Of a DNA stretch of 43,830 nucleotides, positions 36,284 to 43,830 are shown one piece after another (the first letter of the stretch is position 1; each line of letters starts with the position of its first letter). Source of the stretch: a virus; the IMG/VR virus record IMGVR_UViG_3300019850_000090, positions 1 through 43,830 of that record. One strand, 5' to 3'. A program made the translations under genes and the position numbers. The notes under the pieces were generated by a model, which was not told the origin of the DNA, did no database searches, and worked only from the letters and a program-made list of their open reading frames with translations.

Positions 36284-36653
36284 ACATTTTGACTCGAAAG
36301 AGTTCGAGTGCCATGACTGCGGGCTCGTTAAAGTAGACGAAGATTTCATAGCTAAACTCGAAGAGGCTCGGGAGTTAGCAGATATTCCGTTTATCATCAC
36401 GAGTGGGACGAGGTGCGAAGCGTATAATGAGTTAGTCGGAGGAGTTCCCGACTCTGCTCATATACCTAATCCTAAAACAAAAGCCGCTGATATTCTCTGT
36501 CGCTCATCTTCAACGAGATGGAAGATAATAAGCGCTCTTATCGAGGTTGGCTTTACGAGAATAGGAATAGGTGCGAATTTCATTCACGTTGACTCAGATA
36601 GTCGCAAAGTTCCAAATGTGATTTGGACATACTATGGGAGAAAAGAGAGATGA
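36270..36653 (+). CDS. M15-type peptidase, endolysin
   Basis: This 127-residue enzyme should cut peptide cross-links in peptidoglycan. Residues S62-x-H64 and KAAD (D74) in the SAHIPNPKTKAAD stretch, and FIHVD (H106, D108) near the end, give the metal ligands and catalytic acid of the D,D-carboxypeptidase/endopeptidase fold. The start has CHDC, a Cys-pair seen in some family members. No signal peptide or membrane segment is present, so a holin is required for export. It overlaps the small terminase gene by 14 bases and the next gene by ATGA. Confidence 0.88.
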   Translation: MKLTEHFDSKEFECHDCGLVKVDEDFIAKLEEARELADIPFIITSGTRCEAYNELVGGVPDSAHIPNPKTKAADILCRSSSTRWKIISALIEVGFTRIGIGANFIHVDSDSRKVPNVIWTYYGRKER

Positions 36654-37042
36654 ATTTCTCTAAGATACTCTTATATATCGTGATAGGCATTGTGCTAGCC
36701 ATCGGCACTCTATTAGCCCTCTCGGATAACATGAAGAGCGTGAGTCTTCAGTTCACCTGGGATAAATACGATATGACTATTCCTGAGAATAGTCGAGTAA
36801 CGCATCTTCAGATTTGGGATGTCTCGGCTGACTCTCCGAAGCTCGTCGAAGATAACATCTCAGTTAGTGATACTGAGAGTATAATAAAGTTTCCAGCAGA
36901 CGGAAAGACATATACGTTCGCTATGAGAGCAGTAACAGCGGACACGTTTAGTGTGTTCTCTAACACATGCTCCGTCTCGATGCCATATAGACCAATCCCG
37001 TTCACGGTGAAGGGATTCACTGCTAAGATACTAGGAGATTAA
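36650..37042 (+). CDS. membrane-anchored Ig/FN3-like small protein
   Basis: ATG 36650 overlaps the peptidase stop (ATGA). The 130-residue product has an N-terminal hydrophobic segment (ILLYIVIGIVLAIGTLLAL) and then a beta-sandwich-like domain with VSLQFTWDKYDMTIPE, THLQIWDVS, TYTFAMRAVTAD, which resembles fibronectin type III pattern (W in strand B, Y/F-x-F-x-V in strand F). It may be exported and anchored. Such proteins near the endolysin may act as spanin-like or envelope-binding factors. This is inferred. Confidence 0.5.
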   Translation: MNFSKILLYIVIGIVLAIGTLLALSDNMKSVSLQFTWDKYDMTIPENSRVTHLQIWDVSADSPKLVEDNISVSDTESIIKFPADGKTYTFAMRAVTADTFSVFSNTCSVSMPYRPIPFTVKGFTAKILGD

Positions 37043-37043
37043 G

Positions 37044-37532
37044 ATGAAACTTTTTACTAAGATATTAGTTGTGCTCTGTGTGATAAGTATACCTTTCTCC
37101 GTACTCTATTTTGTGAAACCGCGGGTTATAACGAAGAGGGAGACTGTTGAGAGGATAGTTAATATAACTCCAGATAGCACTCGTGTCCATTTTAAGCCAA
37201 CTAAGCCCGACTCGTTCACTAAAGCGGATACGCTAGGAGAGAGATACGTAGTATCTCGAAAGACTTTTAATAAGAAGTATTTATATAAAGGAGAGGAGAT
37301 AGCAAACGTAGAGTCAAAGGTTTCAGCCTACGGGGAGATGAAAGCGGAGCTCTTAGAGAACGAGATAACCATCACACCGAATAAGTATAATCTCAAAGAG
37401 ATGCTAATGGAGAATACTGAGATCGTTAGGAGTGAAGTCTCGAAGCGAAGCTTCAGAAAAGGTTTGATAATAGGCTGCGTTAGTACAGCAGCTGTGATAG
37501 TAGGAGGGATGTTGTTGGTGAGGAGGAAATGA
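37044..37532 (+). CDS. bitopic membrane protein of the lysis region
   Basis: The 162-residue product has an N-terminal membrane segment (LFTKILVVLCVISIPFSVLYFV), a charged periplasmic-like middle (about 30-130), and a C-terminal membrane segment (GLIIGCVSTAAVIVGGMLLV). The start follows CTAGGAG. The hairpin GAAG-C-GAA-G-CTTC lies in the coding region (37442-37454). Position between endolysin and coiled-coil membrane gene suggests a spanin or holin-related part. No motif proves it. Confidence 0.5.
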   Translation: MKLFTKILVVLCVISIPFSVLYFVKPRVITKRETVERIVNITPDSTRVHFKPTKPDSFTKADTLGERYVVSRKTFNKKYLYKGEEIANVESKVSAYGEMKAELLENEITITPNKYNLKEMLMENTEIVRSEVSKRSFRKGLIIGCVSTAAVIVGGMLLVRRK

Positions 37533-37876
37533 TGAAGGGCATAGAGAGAACACAGGCTACTTTAAAGACCGTAGTCCTAACATTCACCATCGCAGCTGCG
37601 ATAGTCGGAGTGGCGGTCGGAGGAGTGAATTGGTATAAAAACTCGAAGAAGACTTTTGAAGGTTATAATAAACTAAAGGCGAGAGTTGATAAGATAGAGA
37701 TAGTAATGCACGCTGAGCAGGCATCTCAGAGAGTCTTAATAGAGGCTCTCATTAAGAAGATGATGCCAAACGAAGCTGAGACTATTATTAGACAGTCGGA
37801 CGAAATGAGAAAGGCTCTCGAAGAGAGCATGGCTGGACACAATCCAGACCCGCCTGTTGAGGAGGTAAAGAGATGA
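37529..37876 (+). CDS. membrane protein with coiled-coil (spanin/holin-region candidate)
   Basis: The 115-residue protein has one membrane helix (VVLTFTIAAAIVGVAVGGV, about 15-33) and a helical charged rest (KLKARVDKIEIVMHAEQASQ), which could be a coiled-coil. The layout matches inner-membrane spanin proteins or antiholins. The start overlaps the previous stop (ATGATG) with AGGAGG just upstream, and the end overlaps the next start (ATGA). Confidence 0.5.
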   Translation: MMKGIERTQATLKTVVLTFTIAAAIVGVAVGGVNWYKNSKKTFEGYNKLKARVDKIEIVMHAEQASQRVLIEALIKKMMPNEAETIIRQSDEMRKALEESMAGHNPDPPVEEVKR

Positions 37877-40848
37877 GGAAAATACTTTCTTTATTTATAT
37901 TCGTATTCATACTTGTGTTCACGCAAGCATTCGGACAGGTTAAGGTTGGGGTATTAACCGCTACTAAGGTAAATAAGATAGACTCAACAGGGCATGCTGC
38001 TGGTAGCTACGCTACTCGCTCAGCTTTGCTCGACACAACCTTAGCGGTTAGAGGTGCTTTGGTTGATACTGCATTAGCGATTAGAGAGGACATAGGTATA
38101 TCTGTGAGTGGAGAGTACGTTGCTAAGGTGGATTCGACTGGACACGTGGCGAATCACTACTCAACTCGTTCGGCTCTTTTGGATACCACTACGAGCGTTA
38201 GGGGTGCTTTAGTAGACACTGCAAACGCACATGCGCTCCTGATAGGTAATAAGGTGAATAAAGCAGACTCAACGGGGCATAGTGTGGATAGTTACGCTTC
38301 GAGAGCTGCTCTGGTAGATACCTCTACGGATATTAGAAGTGCTTTAGTGGATACAGCGAGTGCTCACTCGCTTCGTATAGACACAAATGAGGATAATATA
38401 AATGTGCTAGGAGGGTATACACTCGATGTGCATAACGTAGATAATACTAACTTTGGTTATTCAAAGTACTTCAAAGACCCGCTATTCTTTAAAACCCCGA
38501 ACGCTAATATCTTAGGCCTCAGTCATTTTGGAGTATCAAACTATACCCATATATCAACTTTTCAAGTCGACTCAACTACTGGAGCTATTGGCTCTGCATT
38601 CATAGATGATCGTGCTATTGTTGCTAGGAAGGGGAGTAGAGACGTAGTTAGGATGGGGAGCTCAAACTATTTTGCAGTGATAATGGATATGGGAGATCCT
38701 AGGTCGGTTATATCGTTTAGTGTAGATAACACTGGTGATATTAGCGATACTAATATAGACACTCTTCAAGTTTATGCAAGCGGTACTGAAACTACCACTG
38801 AGAGTCAGGCGATAGAAAAGGTTGCCAACTCTTCATACTTTCTAACAGTTCTTCCTGTGTACGATGGAACTGGCGATGTTGATAGTGTGTGCGTCAAGAC
38901 TGTTGAGTATAATAGCACAAACGGGCATTTTGTCGGAATAGTGGATAGTTTGAGAGTAGGCAGCTTAAACTTCATCCACGCAAACGGGTCGTATAACTCT
39001 TATATATTTAGAGTTGCTTCGAGCAACTATTATGGGGTACTCTGCAATAAGACTCTATTAACTATACCTATCAACCCGTCGACTGGAGAGATTAGTACTC
39101 CGTCCGATACCTTAGGTGTACTTAGTGTAGCTGTTGGAACTGTGCATATTCATAGAATACGAGATACTAACTTCTACGGTATAGGTTGGCAAGGAGCGCC
39201 GTTCTCAGGCGATGTTGGAAGTATCATAACAACAGTTGAGATTTCTCCTATTGATGGAAAGATGACGTATATCGAGAAAAAGGGTATAGATCTGAGGGAG
39301 GTTGGAGAGGCTGACTTCGCTGATATACCTAATACCAATTTGGTAACTGTTTTATTCTATGGCATAAACAATTGGGGGATAGCTTATAAAATATATGATG
39401 TTAGCGACGGTGGAGTTTTCAGCTCGGCGGCTCTCGATAGTGGAAAGATAAATGCAAATAATCAATACTATACTAACGTGGCTTATCCTCTAGGAACGAC
39501 TAACTATGTACTAACAGTTTACGATTCGAGTGATTATTCGCATGTGTTGAGTTTTAATGCTTCATACACGGCTAATGTTTTAGAAGGCAAACTAAATGCT
39601 GCTGACTCTACTTCACATTCTATTAATAACTACGCAACATACTCAGCTCTGATTGACACAGCTCTTCTCAAAGTAAACAAGGCTGATTCGATATCGCACT
39701 CTGCTGGTAATTATGCGAGTTATTCAGCGTTGATAGATACGGCGAGTTCACACTTGACGAAGATTAATACTAATATTTCTGATATAAGCACGAATACATC
39801 TGATATAAGCACGAATACGTTTAATATAGCTCTTAAACTAAACAAGGCTGATTCAACAGCACACTCTTCTAATAACTATTCTTCGTACTCGGCTTTGATA
39901 GACACAGCCTCGGCTCTTAGAGGAGCTATTGGGAGTAGCGGAGCGTATGTTGCTGTTGGAGACTCTACTTCGCATTCACCTAATAACTATGCTTCGTTTT
40001 CAGCTTTATCTGATACGGCGAGCTCTCATCTAACTGATATAAGCTCGAACTCATCTAACATAGATTTGAAGGTCAACAAGGCTGATTCCACATCGCACTC
40101 TGCTGACAACTATGCGGCCTACTCGGCTTTGATAGATACTGCTTCGGCTCATCTAAGTCTAATCAACACTAATGCGAGCGATATAAGCACTAACTCGTCC
40201 GATATAGCACTAAAGGTGAATAAGTCTGACTCGACGGGACATGTAGGAGACCACTATGCGAGTCGTTCTGCTTTGTTGGACACAGCGAGTGCTCATTTTA
40301 GTCTAATCAATACTAATGTCTCGAATATAGATTTGAAAGTAAATAAAGCCGATTCAACTTTACACTCCCCAAGCAACTATGCAACTCGTTCTGCATTAGT
40401 AGACACAGCCTCGAATCTTAGAACGGCTATAAACAGTAAGTCAGATCTATCCTTCGATAACGCTCTAACTGTTGATTCAACGTACTCAGGAATACATACG
40501 AGCGATGCTGTTGGAGAGAGTGTGAATGCTGGAGACGTATGTTATATGAAGTTAGACGGAGCGTACTGGAAAGCAAATGCGAGTGCTTCGACGACTATGC
40601 CAGGCATCGTTCTCGTTACGAGTCATGCGGCTGCTGCTGCTTCTGCTACTCTCCTTCATATAGGTTATTTTAGATTAAATAGCTGGGCTTGGACAGTTGG
40701 AGGTCTCATATACACGAGTACGACTTCTGGAGGATTAACACAAACAGCTCCGTCCGCTGCGGGAGAGCAGGTTCAGGCAGTTGGGTATGCAGTAACAGCT
40801 GATATTATATATTTCAATCCTTCACTCGTAGTGATAGAGGTGCAGTGA
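37873..40848 (+). CDS. 991-residue exported fibre protein with ten KADST repeats and propeller-like centre
   Basis: A clear signal peptide (MRKILSLFIFVFILVFTQAF, cut near GQ) leads the protein. Three repeats follow (about 35-170), each reading N-K-x-D-S-T-G-H-x-x-x-x-Y-x-T/S-R-S/A-A-L-x-D-T. Residues about 175-565 form a beta region with repeated SNYF-x-V/TNF-type units, likely a propeller. Seven more KADST-type repeats follow (from LNAADSTSHS to VNKADSTLHS), with short TNxSDIS linkers. The C-terminal 130 residues (DNALTVDSTYSG… to VVIEVQ) are a beta tip. The same repeat occurs in the gene at 42359. A fibre or adhesin is likely. An export signal is unexpected for a virion part. Confidence 0.75.
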   Translation: MRKILSLFIFVFILVFTQAFGQVKVGVLTATKVNKIDSTGHAAGSYATRSALLDTTLAVRGALVDTALAIREDIGISVSGEYVAKVDSTGHVANHYSTRSALLDTTTSVRGALVDTANAHALLIGNKVNKADSTGHSVDSYASRAALVDTSTDIRSALVDTASAHSLRIDTNEDNINVLGGYTLDVHNVDNTNFGYSKYFKDPLFFKTPNANILGLSHFGVSNYTHISTFQVDSTTGAIGSAFIDDRAIVARKGSRDVVRMGSSNYFAVIMDMGDPRSVISFSVDNTGDISDTNIDTLQVYASGTETTTESQAIEKVANSSYFLTVLPVYDGTGDVDSVCVKTVEYNSTNGHFVGIVDSLRVGSLNFIHANGSYNSYIFRVASSNYYGVLCNKTLLTIPINPSTGEISTPSDTLGVLSVAVGTVHIHRIRDTNFYGIGWQGAPFSGDVGSIITTVEISPIDGKMTYIEKKGIDLREVGEADFADIPNTNLVTVLFYGINNWGIAYKIYDVSDGGVFSSAALDSGKINANNQYYTNVAYPLGTTNYVLTVYDSSDYSHVLSFNASYTANVLEGKLNAADSTSHSINNYATYSALIDTALLKVNKADSISHSAGNYASYSALIDTASSHLTKINTNISDISTNTSDISTNTFNIALKLNKADSTAHSSNNYSSYSALIDTASALRGAIGSSGAYVAVGDSTSHSPNNYASFSALSDTASSHLTDISSNSSNIDLKVNKADSTSHSADNYAAYSALIDTASAHLSLINTNASDISTNSSDIALKVNKSDSTGHVGDHYASRSALLDTASAHFSLINTNVSNIDLKVNKADSTLHSPSNYATRSALVDTASNLRTAINSKSDLSFDNALTVDSTYSGIHTSDAVGESVNAGDVCYMKLDGAYWKANASASTTMPGIVLVTSHAAAAASATLLHIGYFRLNSWAWTVGGLIYTSTTSGGLTQTAPSAAGEQVQAVGYAVTADIIYFNPSLVVIEVQ

Positions 40849-41912
40849 TGAGACGGGTACTTTTGTATTTAGCGCTAGCGCTATCAATCCCGATGCTCGT
40901 GTCGGGGCAGTTTAGGTATAGGAAGAGCCATGTTATTCAGCATTCTGCTGGAGCAGGCACGGGATATCAGGTTGGGCTCTGGGTGCATATAGGCTCGGGA
41001 ACGGATGACTCTGTTAAGGTGTATATACCTTCGGGGCATGCTAGGAGCGACTTAGGAGATGTACGCTTCTATGATAACGATGGGAGTACTCAGCTAAGCT
41101 ATTATAGAACAGATGTTGTAGGAGATAGTTCGCTATACTGGATAAAGGTGAGCGATGACCTAAGCACCTCAGATGCTACTATTTACGTGGAGTATGGACA
41201 CTCTGATTCTCTTTGTGCTAAGAATGGGGATGCTACTTTCATAGAGTTTGACAATTTTGAGAGTGGGCTTGGTGAGTGGACTATTATTGGTGATGTAATC
41301 CAAGATTACTATACTGCAGAGCCAGTGCCTCCGAACCTAGATACTACTCGTTTAGCCAGGACGATAGAACCCAGCTCTGATTATGGCAGAACTACACTTA
41401 ATAGAACTGACTGTGTGTCATCGAATAGAGCGTATGGAATATTTGTACTGGAGACCCCAAGTGTGGGTGAGCCTGATGGGATATTTAGATTACTGTCTGA
41501 AGATGTGCAGTGGAGGATTATCACGGATACTGCTTACCCGTGTAACTATAGAGATAATTCGGCATGGTACGACGCTCCTCCACCTCAAGGTGCCTCAAAC
41601 AAATGGATTAATTTGGAGATATGCTGTGATGCTAGTAATAATTTTACATATCGCTCTAATGGTGACTCTGTTGGGGTGACCAGTGCTTCGACTTATGGAG
41701 ATAGTATCTCGATAGGATGCTGGTCCTCGCTCATCGGAATGATGAGATGGGACTTGTTTTACACTAGGAAATATGTAAAACCCGAGCCTCAGCACGGCTC
41801 ATGGGGTTCTGAGGAACATATATATTGGCCTCATAAAATTTGGCAGAGATATCCTGCAAAGGTATCTGGGACTGATATAACGAGTGTTAATAAAGTGAGT
41901 GGGATAGAATAG
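40848..41912 (+). CDS. exported DUF2341-like carbohydrate/adhesin protein
   Basis: The 354-residue product has a signal peptide (MRRVLLYLALALSIPMLVSG, then QFRYRK). A DUF2341-like domain is indicated by VKVYIPSGHARSDLGDVRFY, DNDGSTQLSYYRTDV and ATIYVEYGHSDS. It is followed by a lectin/concanavalin-like beta region (FDNFESGLGEWTIIGDV…). DUF2341 domains occur in secreted and surface proteins with binding roles. ATG 40848 lies eight bases after GAGG; GTG 40845 overlaps the previous stop. It is probably a fibre-associated or host-surface binding protein. Confidence 0.65.
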   Translation: MRRVLLYLALALSIPMLVSGQFRYRKSHVIQHSAGAGTGYQVGLWVHIGSGTDDSVKVYIPSGHARSDLGDVRFYDNDGSTQLSYYRTDVVGDSSLYWIKVSDDLSTSDATIYVEYGHSDSLCAKNGDATFIEFDNFESGLGEWTIIGDVIQDYYTAEPVPPNLDTTRLARTIEPSSDYGRTTLNRTDCVSSNRAYGIFVLETPSVGEPDGIFRLLSEDVQWRIITDTAYPCNYRDNSAWYDAPPPQGASNKWINLEICCDASNNFTYRSNGDSVGVTSASTYGDSISIGCWSSLIGMMRWDLFYTRKYVKPEPQHGSWGSEEHIYWPHKIWQRYPAKVSGTDITSVNKVSGIE

Positions 41913-41931
41913 AGGTATATAGGAGGATATT

Positions 41932-42315
41932 ATGAAGAGATTTGTGTTGATAATAGCGCTGATACTTTTCCCAATAGTATTCGTGAGAGGGCAGATAGCA
42001 CGGAGCTGGACGGACTCTCTCGCTGTGAGTACGAGCTCGAGTGATACTACGTTTAGTACTCAGAGGTGGGAGACTGCTACTTTAATCTTCTCGGGTTGTG
42101 ATGGATGGATTAAGTATGCTCTCTCATCTCGTGATACTTTAGGATGGAGTGATGACTCGCACGGGAAGAAGTGGTTCTACTTAGGAGAAGGGCAGACGCT
42201 TAGTATCACGGCTAATAAAGAGCTCAGGATTCCAGGCCTCTGGAGATTAGAGTATAAAGCTGCTCTTGGCTCAGGAGCTTTATTCATAACAGGGACTAAG
42301 AAGTATTATAAATGA
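41932..42315 (+). CDS. small exported beta protein
   Basis: The 127-residue protein has a signal peptide (KRFVLIIALILFPIVFVRG, then QIARSW) and a beta-rich Ser/Thr/Trp domain (ETATLIFSGCDGWIKYALSS, EGQTLSITANKELRIPGLWR). It is like the small domains added to fibres. ATAGGAGGATATT precedes the ATG. Its stop TGA overlaps the palindrome at 42315. Function is unknown; likely part of the same fibre set. Confidence 0.6.
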   Translation: MKRFVLIIALILFPIVFVRGQIARSWTDSLAVSTSSSDTTFSTQRWETATLIFSGCDGWIKYALSSRDTLGWSDDSHGKKWFYLGEGQTLSITANKELRIPGLWRLEYKAALGSGALFITGTKKYYK

Positions 42316-42343
42316 GCATGTGTTCGATAATTGAACACATGCT
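42315..42343. repeat. 29-bp palindrome, copy J
   Basis: Arms AGCATGTGTTC and GAACACATGCT flank GATAATT. It begins on the last base of the stop codon of the gene at 41932 and ends just before the next ribosome binding site. Confidence 0.92.
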
Positions 42344-42358
42344 AATATGGAGATAGAG

Positions 42359-43459
42359 ATGACAGCGATGAGGAAACTATTTGTGATAGCACTCATGCTA
42401 ATGTGGAACGTTAGTATGAGTCAGTATGCCACACAGGAGGCACTCGACGATACAGCTAGCGCTCATAGAACACTGATTGGTTTGAACCTGACCAGGACAT
42501 ATACAAATCAGTATAATATATCCTCTAATGATTCTAAGATAGGTTTGAATCTGAGTAGCATAACTACTAATACAAAGAATATATCCACGCTAACGAGCTT
42601 GGTGAATGGTTTAAGTAGTATTGCCTCCAATAGTGTTAATAAGACAGATAGCACGGGGCACTCCGTAGATAGCTATGCAACTCGTTCAGCTTTGTTGGAT
42701 ACAGCGAGTGCTCATTGGTATAAGATCTCCGAGAACGCACTCGGCATCTCGGGCAACCTAGCTGGTATATGGCAGATAGAGAACTTGTACCTTCCAGCTA
42801 AGCTCGATAAAGCAGACTCGACTGGGCATGCGAAAGAGCATTATGCAACACGCTCTGCTCTACTTGATACTACGGATGCGTGCCTTAGGAAAGATGGCTC
42901 AGCCGATAGTGTACGGGTCTCTACTTCCTCGAGTGGAGGGCCTCACTTCACACTCGAGAACACGAATGGTGATGACTTAGGGCCTATATTCTACTTCTAT
43001 AAGAAGTCAGAGAGCATAGCGAATGGCGACCGTGTGGGCGAGCTTGGATTTAGGGCGAGTATAGTTGTGGCGGATAGAAACGTTGCTGGTTTAGTATGTA
43101 GTACACCACAGTTGGGTCTACTTCATACATGTGGGCAGCTTAATTTTTGGGTGGACTTAGATGATGATTCAACATCGTTTCTCGCACTACAGGGACGTGG
43201 AGACTATGAAGGATATGGTCGAGTGTGGGTTAACCCATCAAAGAAGTGGATAGATTTCAGAGTCTCCTCTGCAGACAGCACTGATGCCTTTTTGGTAGAT
43301 GCGGCCAATAATAAAGTTAGTATCGGGGACTCTTTAAAGATAGGCTCAGCGGGGACATGGTTACGTTCCATAGGTAGAACTGCATACGGAGATTCCCTAT
43401 TTATTGTGGTTAGTGCTACTCATACTGGAAAGGACACAACATGGCTGCCTTTAAAGTAG
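42359..43459 (+). CDS. exported fibre protein with KADST repeats, short version
   Basis: The 366-residue product has a signal peptide (MRKLFVIALMLMWNVSMSQ), a first degenerate unit (YATQEALDDTASAH), and two clear repeats (NKTDSTGHSVDSYATRSALL and DKADSTGHAKEHYATRSALL). Its C-terminal part (from about 185) is a beta domain with IFYFYKKSESIANGDRVGEL and NKVSIGDSLKIGS, resembling fibre shafts. ATG 42359 lies six bases after GGAG; ATG 42347 would start 12 bases earlier without a site. It ends overlapping the next gene by 19 bases. Confidence 0.7.
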   Translation: MTAMRKLFVIALMLMWNVSMSQYATQEALDDTASAHRTLIGLNLTRTYTNQYNISSNDSKIGLNLSSITTNTKNISTLTSLVNGLSSIASNSVNKTDSTGHSVDSYATRSALLDTASAHWYKISENALGISGNLAGIWQIENLYLPAKLDKADSTGHAKEHYATRSALLDTTDACLRKDGSADSVRVSTSSSGGPHFTLENTNGDDLGPIFYFYKKSESIANGDRVGELGFRASIVVADRNVAGLVCSTPQLGLLHTCGQLNFWVDLDDDSTSFLALQGRGDYEGYGRVWVNPSKKWIDFRVSSADSTDAFLVDAANNKVSIGDSLKIGSAGTWLRSIGRTAYGDSLFIVVSATHTGKDTTWLPLK

Positions 43460-43818
43460 TATGGCTTTTATCGTTAGTATTACTATTTCTATATAGCATC
43501 TATGATGCGTATAGAGATCTCTACTTTTGGGATGAGAAGATTAAAGAAAGCGTAAGGAGGGTCTATAAAAACTGGCATGTTGTTAAAGCTATCTCTCTCG
43601 TATTCCTCATAGTATCCATTTTCCTCCTCTATCTATCCATGTGGATGCTAGGTGGTGGAGTATGGAAGCTCTTAGGTTATTTCCTATTTAGATATGGAGC
43701 GTTTGAGTTGAGTATGAATTTATTAGCTACTAACTATGATAAAGGCTTCATGCGTCTTACTAAAGGATGGGCTATCTTGGTTATGCTAATAGGGAGTTTG
43801 ATGGGAGTTTTGGTGTGA
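43441..43818 (+). CDS. four-helix membrane protein preceding terminase
   Basis: The 125-residue product has hydrophobic segments at about 5-20, 47-70, 73-95 and 108-125 (VVWLLSLVLLFLYS, AISLVFLIVSIFLLYLSM, LLGYFLFRYGAFELS, ILVMLIGSLMGVLV). Its stop overlaps the terminase GTG (as GTGA) in the circular form. AAAGGA precedes its ATG. Not recognised as a known family; roles in lysis, superinfection exclusion or receptor masking are possible. Confidence 0.7.
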   Translation: MAAFKVVWLLSLVLLFLYSIYDAYRDLYFWDEKIKESVRRVYKNWHVVKAISLVFLIVSIFLLYLSMWMLGGGVWKLLGYFLFRYGAFELSMNLLATNYDKGFMRLTKGWAILVMLIGSLMGVLV

Positions 43819-43830
43819 AACCTAATGATA
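43690..43830. repeat. 141-bp direct terminal repeat, right copy
   Basis: Identical to 1-141. It includes the 3' end of the membrane-protein gene and the first codons of the terminase gene. Joining the two ends gives a circle of 43,689 bp. Confidence 0.97.

Noticed and set aside
37873-40848. Repeats in the fibre gene as a CRISPR-like or diversity-generating array
   Set aside because: The repeats are in frame, protein-level and diverged, and there is no reverse transcriptase or Cas gene in the window.
4532-42343. 29-bp palindromes as intrinsic terminators
   Set aside because: None is followed by a T-run, and several lie inside what appear to be continuous operons.

Overview
The window looks like one complete, circular or circularly permuted genome of a virulent, tailed double-stranded DNA bacteriophage, probably short-tailed and probably recovered from a metagenome. 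The first 141 bases are repeated exactly as the last 141 (1-141 = 43690-43830), so the unit length is 43,689 bp. The gene at 43441-43818 therefore runs on into the terminase gene at 126. No integrase, repressor, RNA polymerase, reverse transcriptase, CRISPR array or transposase was found. Most genes have a clear AGGAGG-type ribosome binding site, and many overlap as ATGA or GTGA, so the host is a bacterium that uses Shine-Dalgarno initiation. The secreted fibre-type proteins have signal peptides ending in GQ or SQ, a pattern common in Bacteroidota and relatives, but I cannot name the host.

Two transcription arms diverge from about 34.2-34.8 kb and converge at about 17.9 kb. The rightward arm starts with two very small, very basic proteins (34791-35183). 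It continues with a holin-like protein, a probable small terminase subunit, an M15 peptidase endolysin, two membrane proteins with possible lysis or spanin roles, four exported fibre or adhesin-like proteins (37873-43459) and a four-helix membrane protein. Across the join come the large terminase, a jelly-roll-like protein, portal, scaffold, a small beta protein, a beta-helix protein, the SU10/DUF5309-type major capsid protein, head-tail adaptor, a tail nozzle-like protein and three probable ejection proteins, the last of 1,313 residues.

The leftward arm (34156 down to 17952) holds DNA metabolism and many small early genes. It encodes a recombination module (RecA-like ATPase resembling Sak4, RecB/Cas4-like nuclease, and a DUF669-like single-strand-binding candidate), a deoxyribosyltransferase-like enzyme and a ParB-domain/DNA methyltransferase fusion. 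It also encodes a family A DNA polymerase with N-terminal uracil-DNA-glycosylase-like and 3'-5' exonuclease domains, and a DUF3987-like P-loop ATPase. From 28.2 to 33.1 kb there are some 16 small genes, several of them in paralogous families.

The non-coding DNA is unusually structured. (i) Eight 29-bp palindromes (11-bp arms AGCAYRTGTTC around 7 bp) sit at or near gene ends. (ii) More than twenty mini-hairpins have different stems but share a three-base purine loop closed by C-G, mostly C(GAA)G. (iii) A 59-bp inverted repeat flanks a very AT-rich tract at 33.1-33.4 kb, the best origin candidate. (iv) A tRNA-Ser-like element lies at 25.1-25.2 kb. (v) A gene at 33701-34156 is bracketed by inverted repeats with its own terminator. 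Four small genes of 28-53 codons are added here from start codon and ribosome-binding-site evidence.
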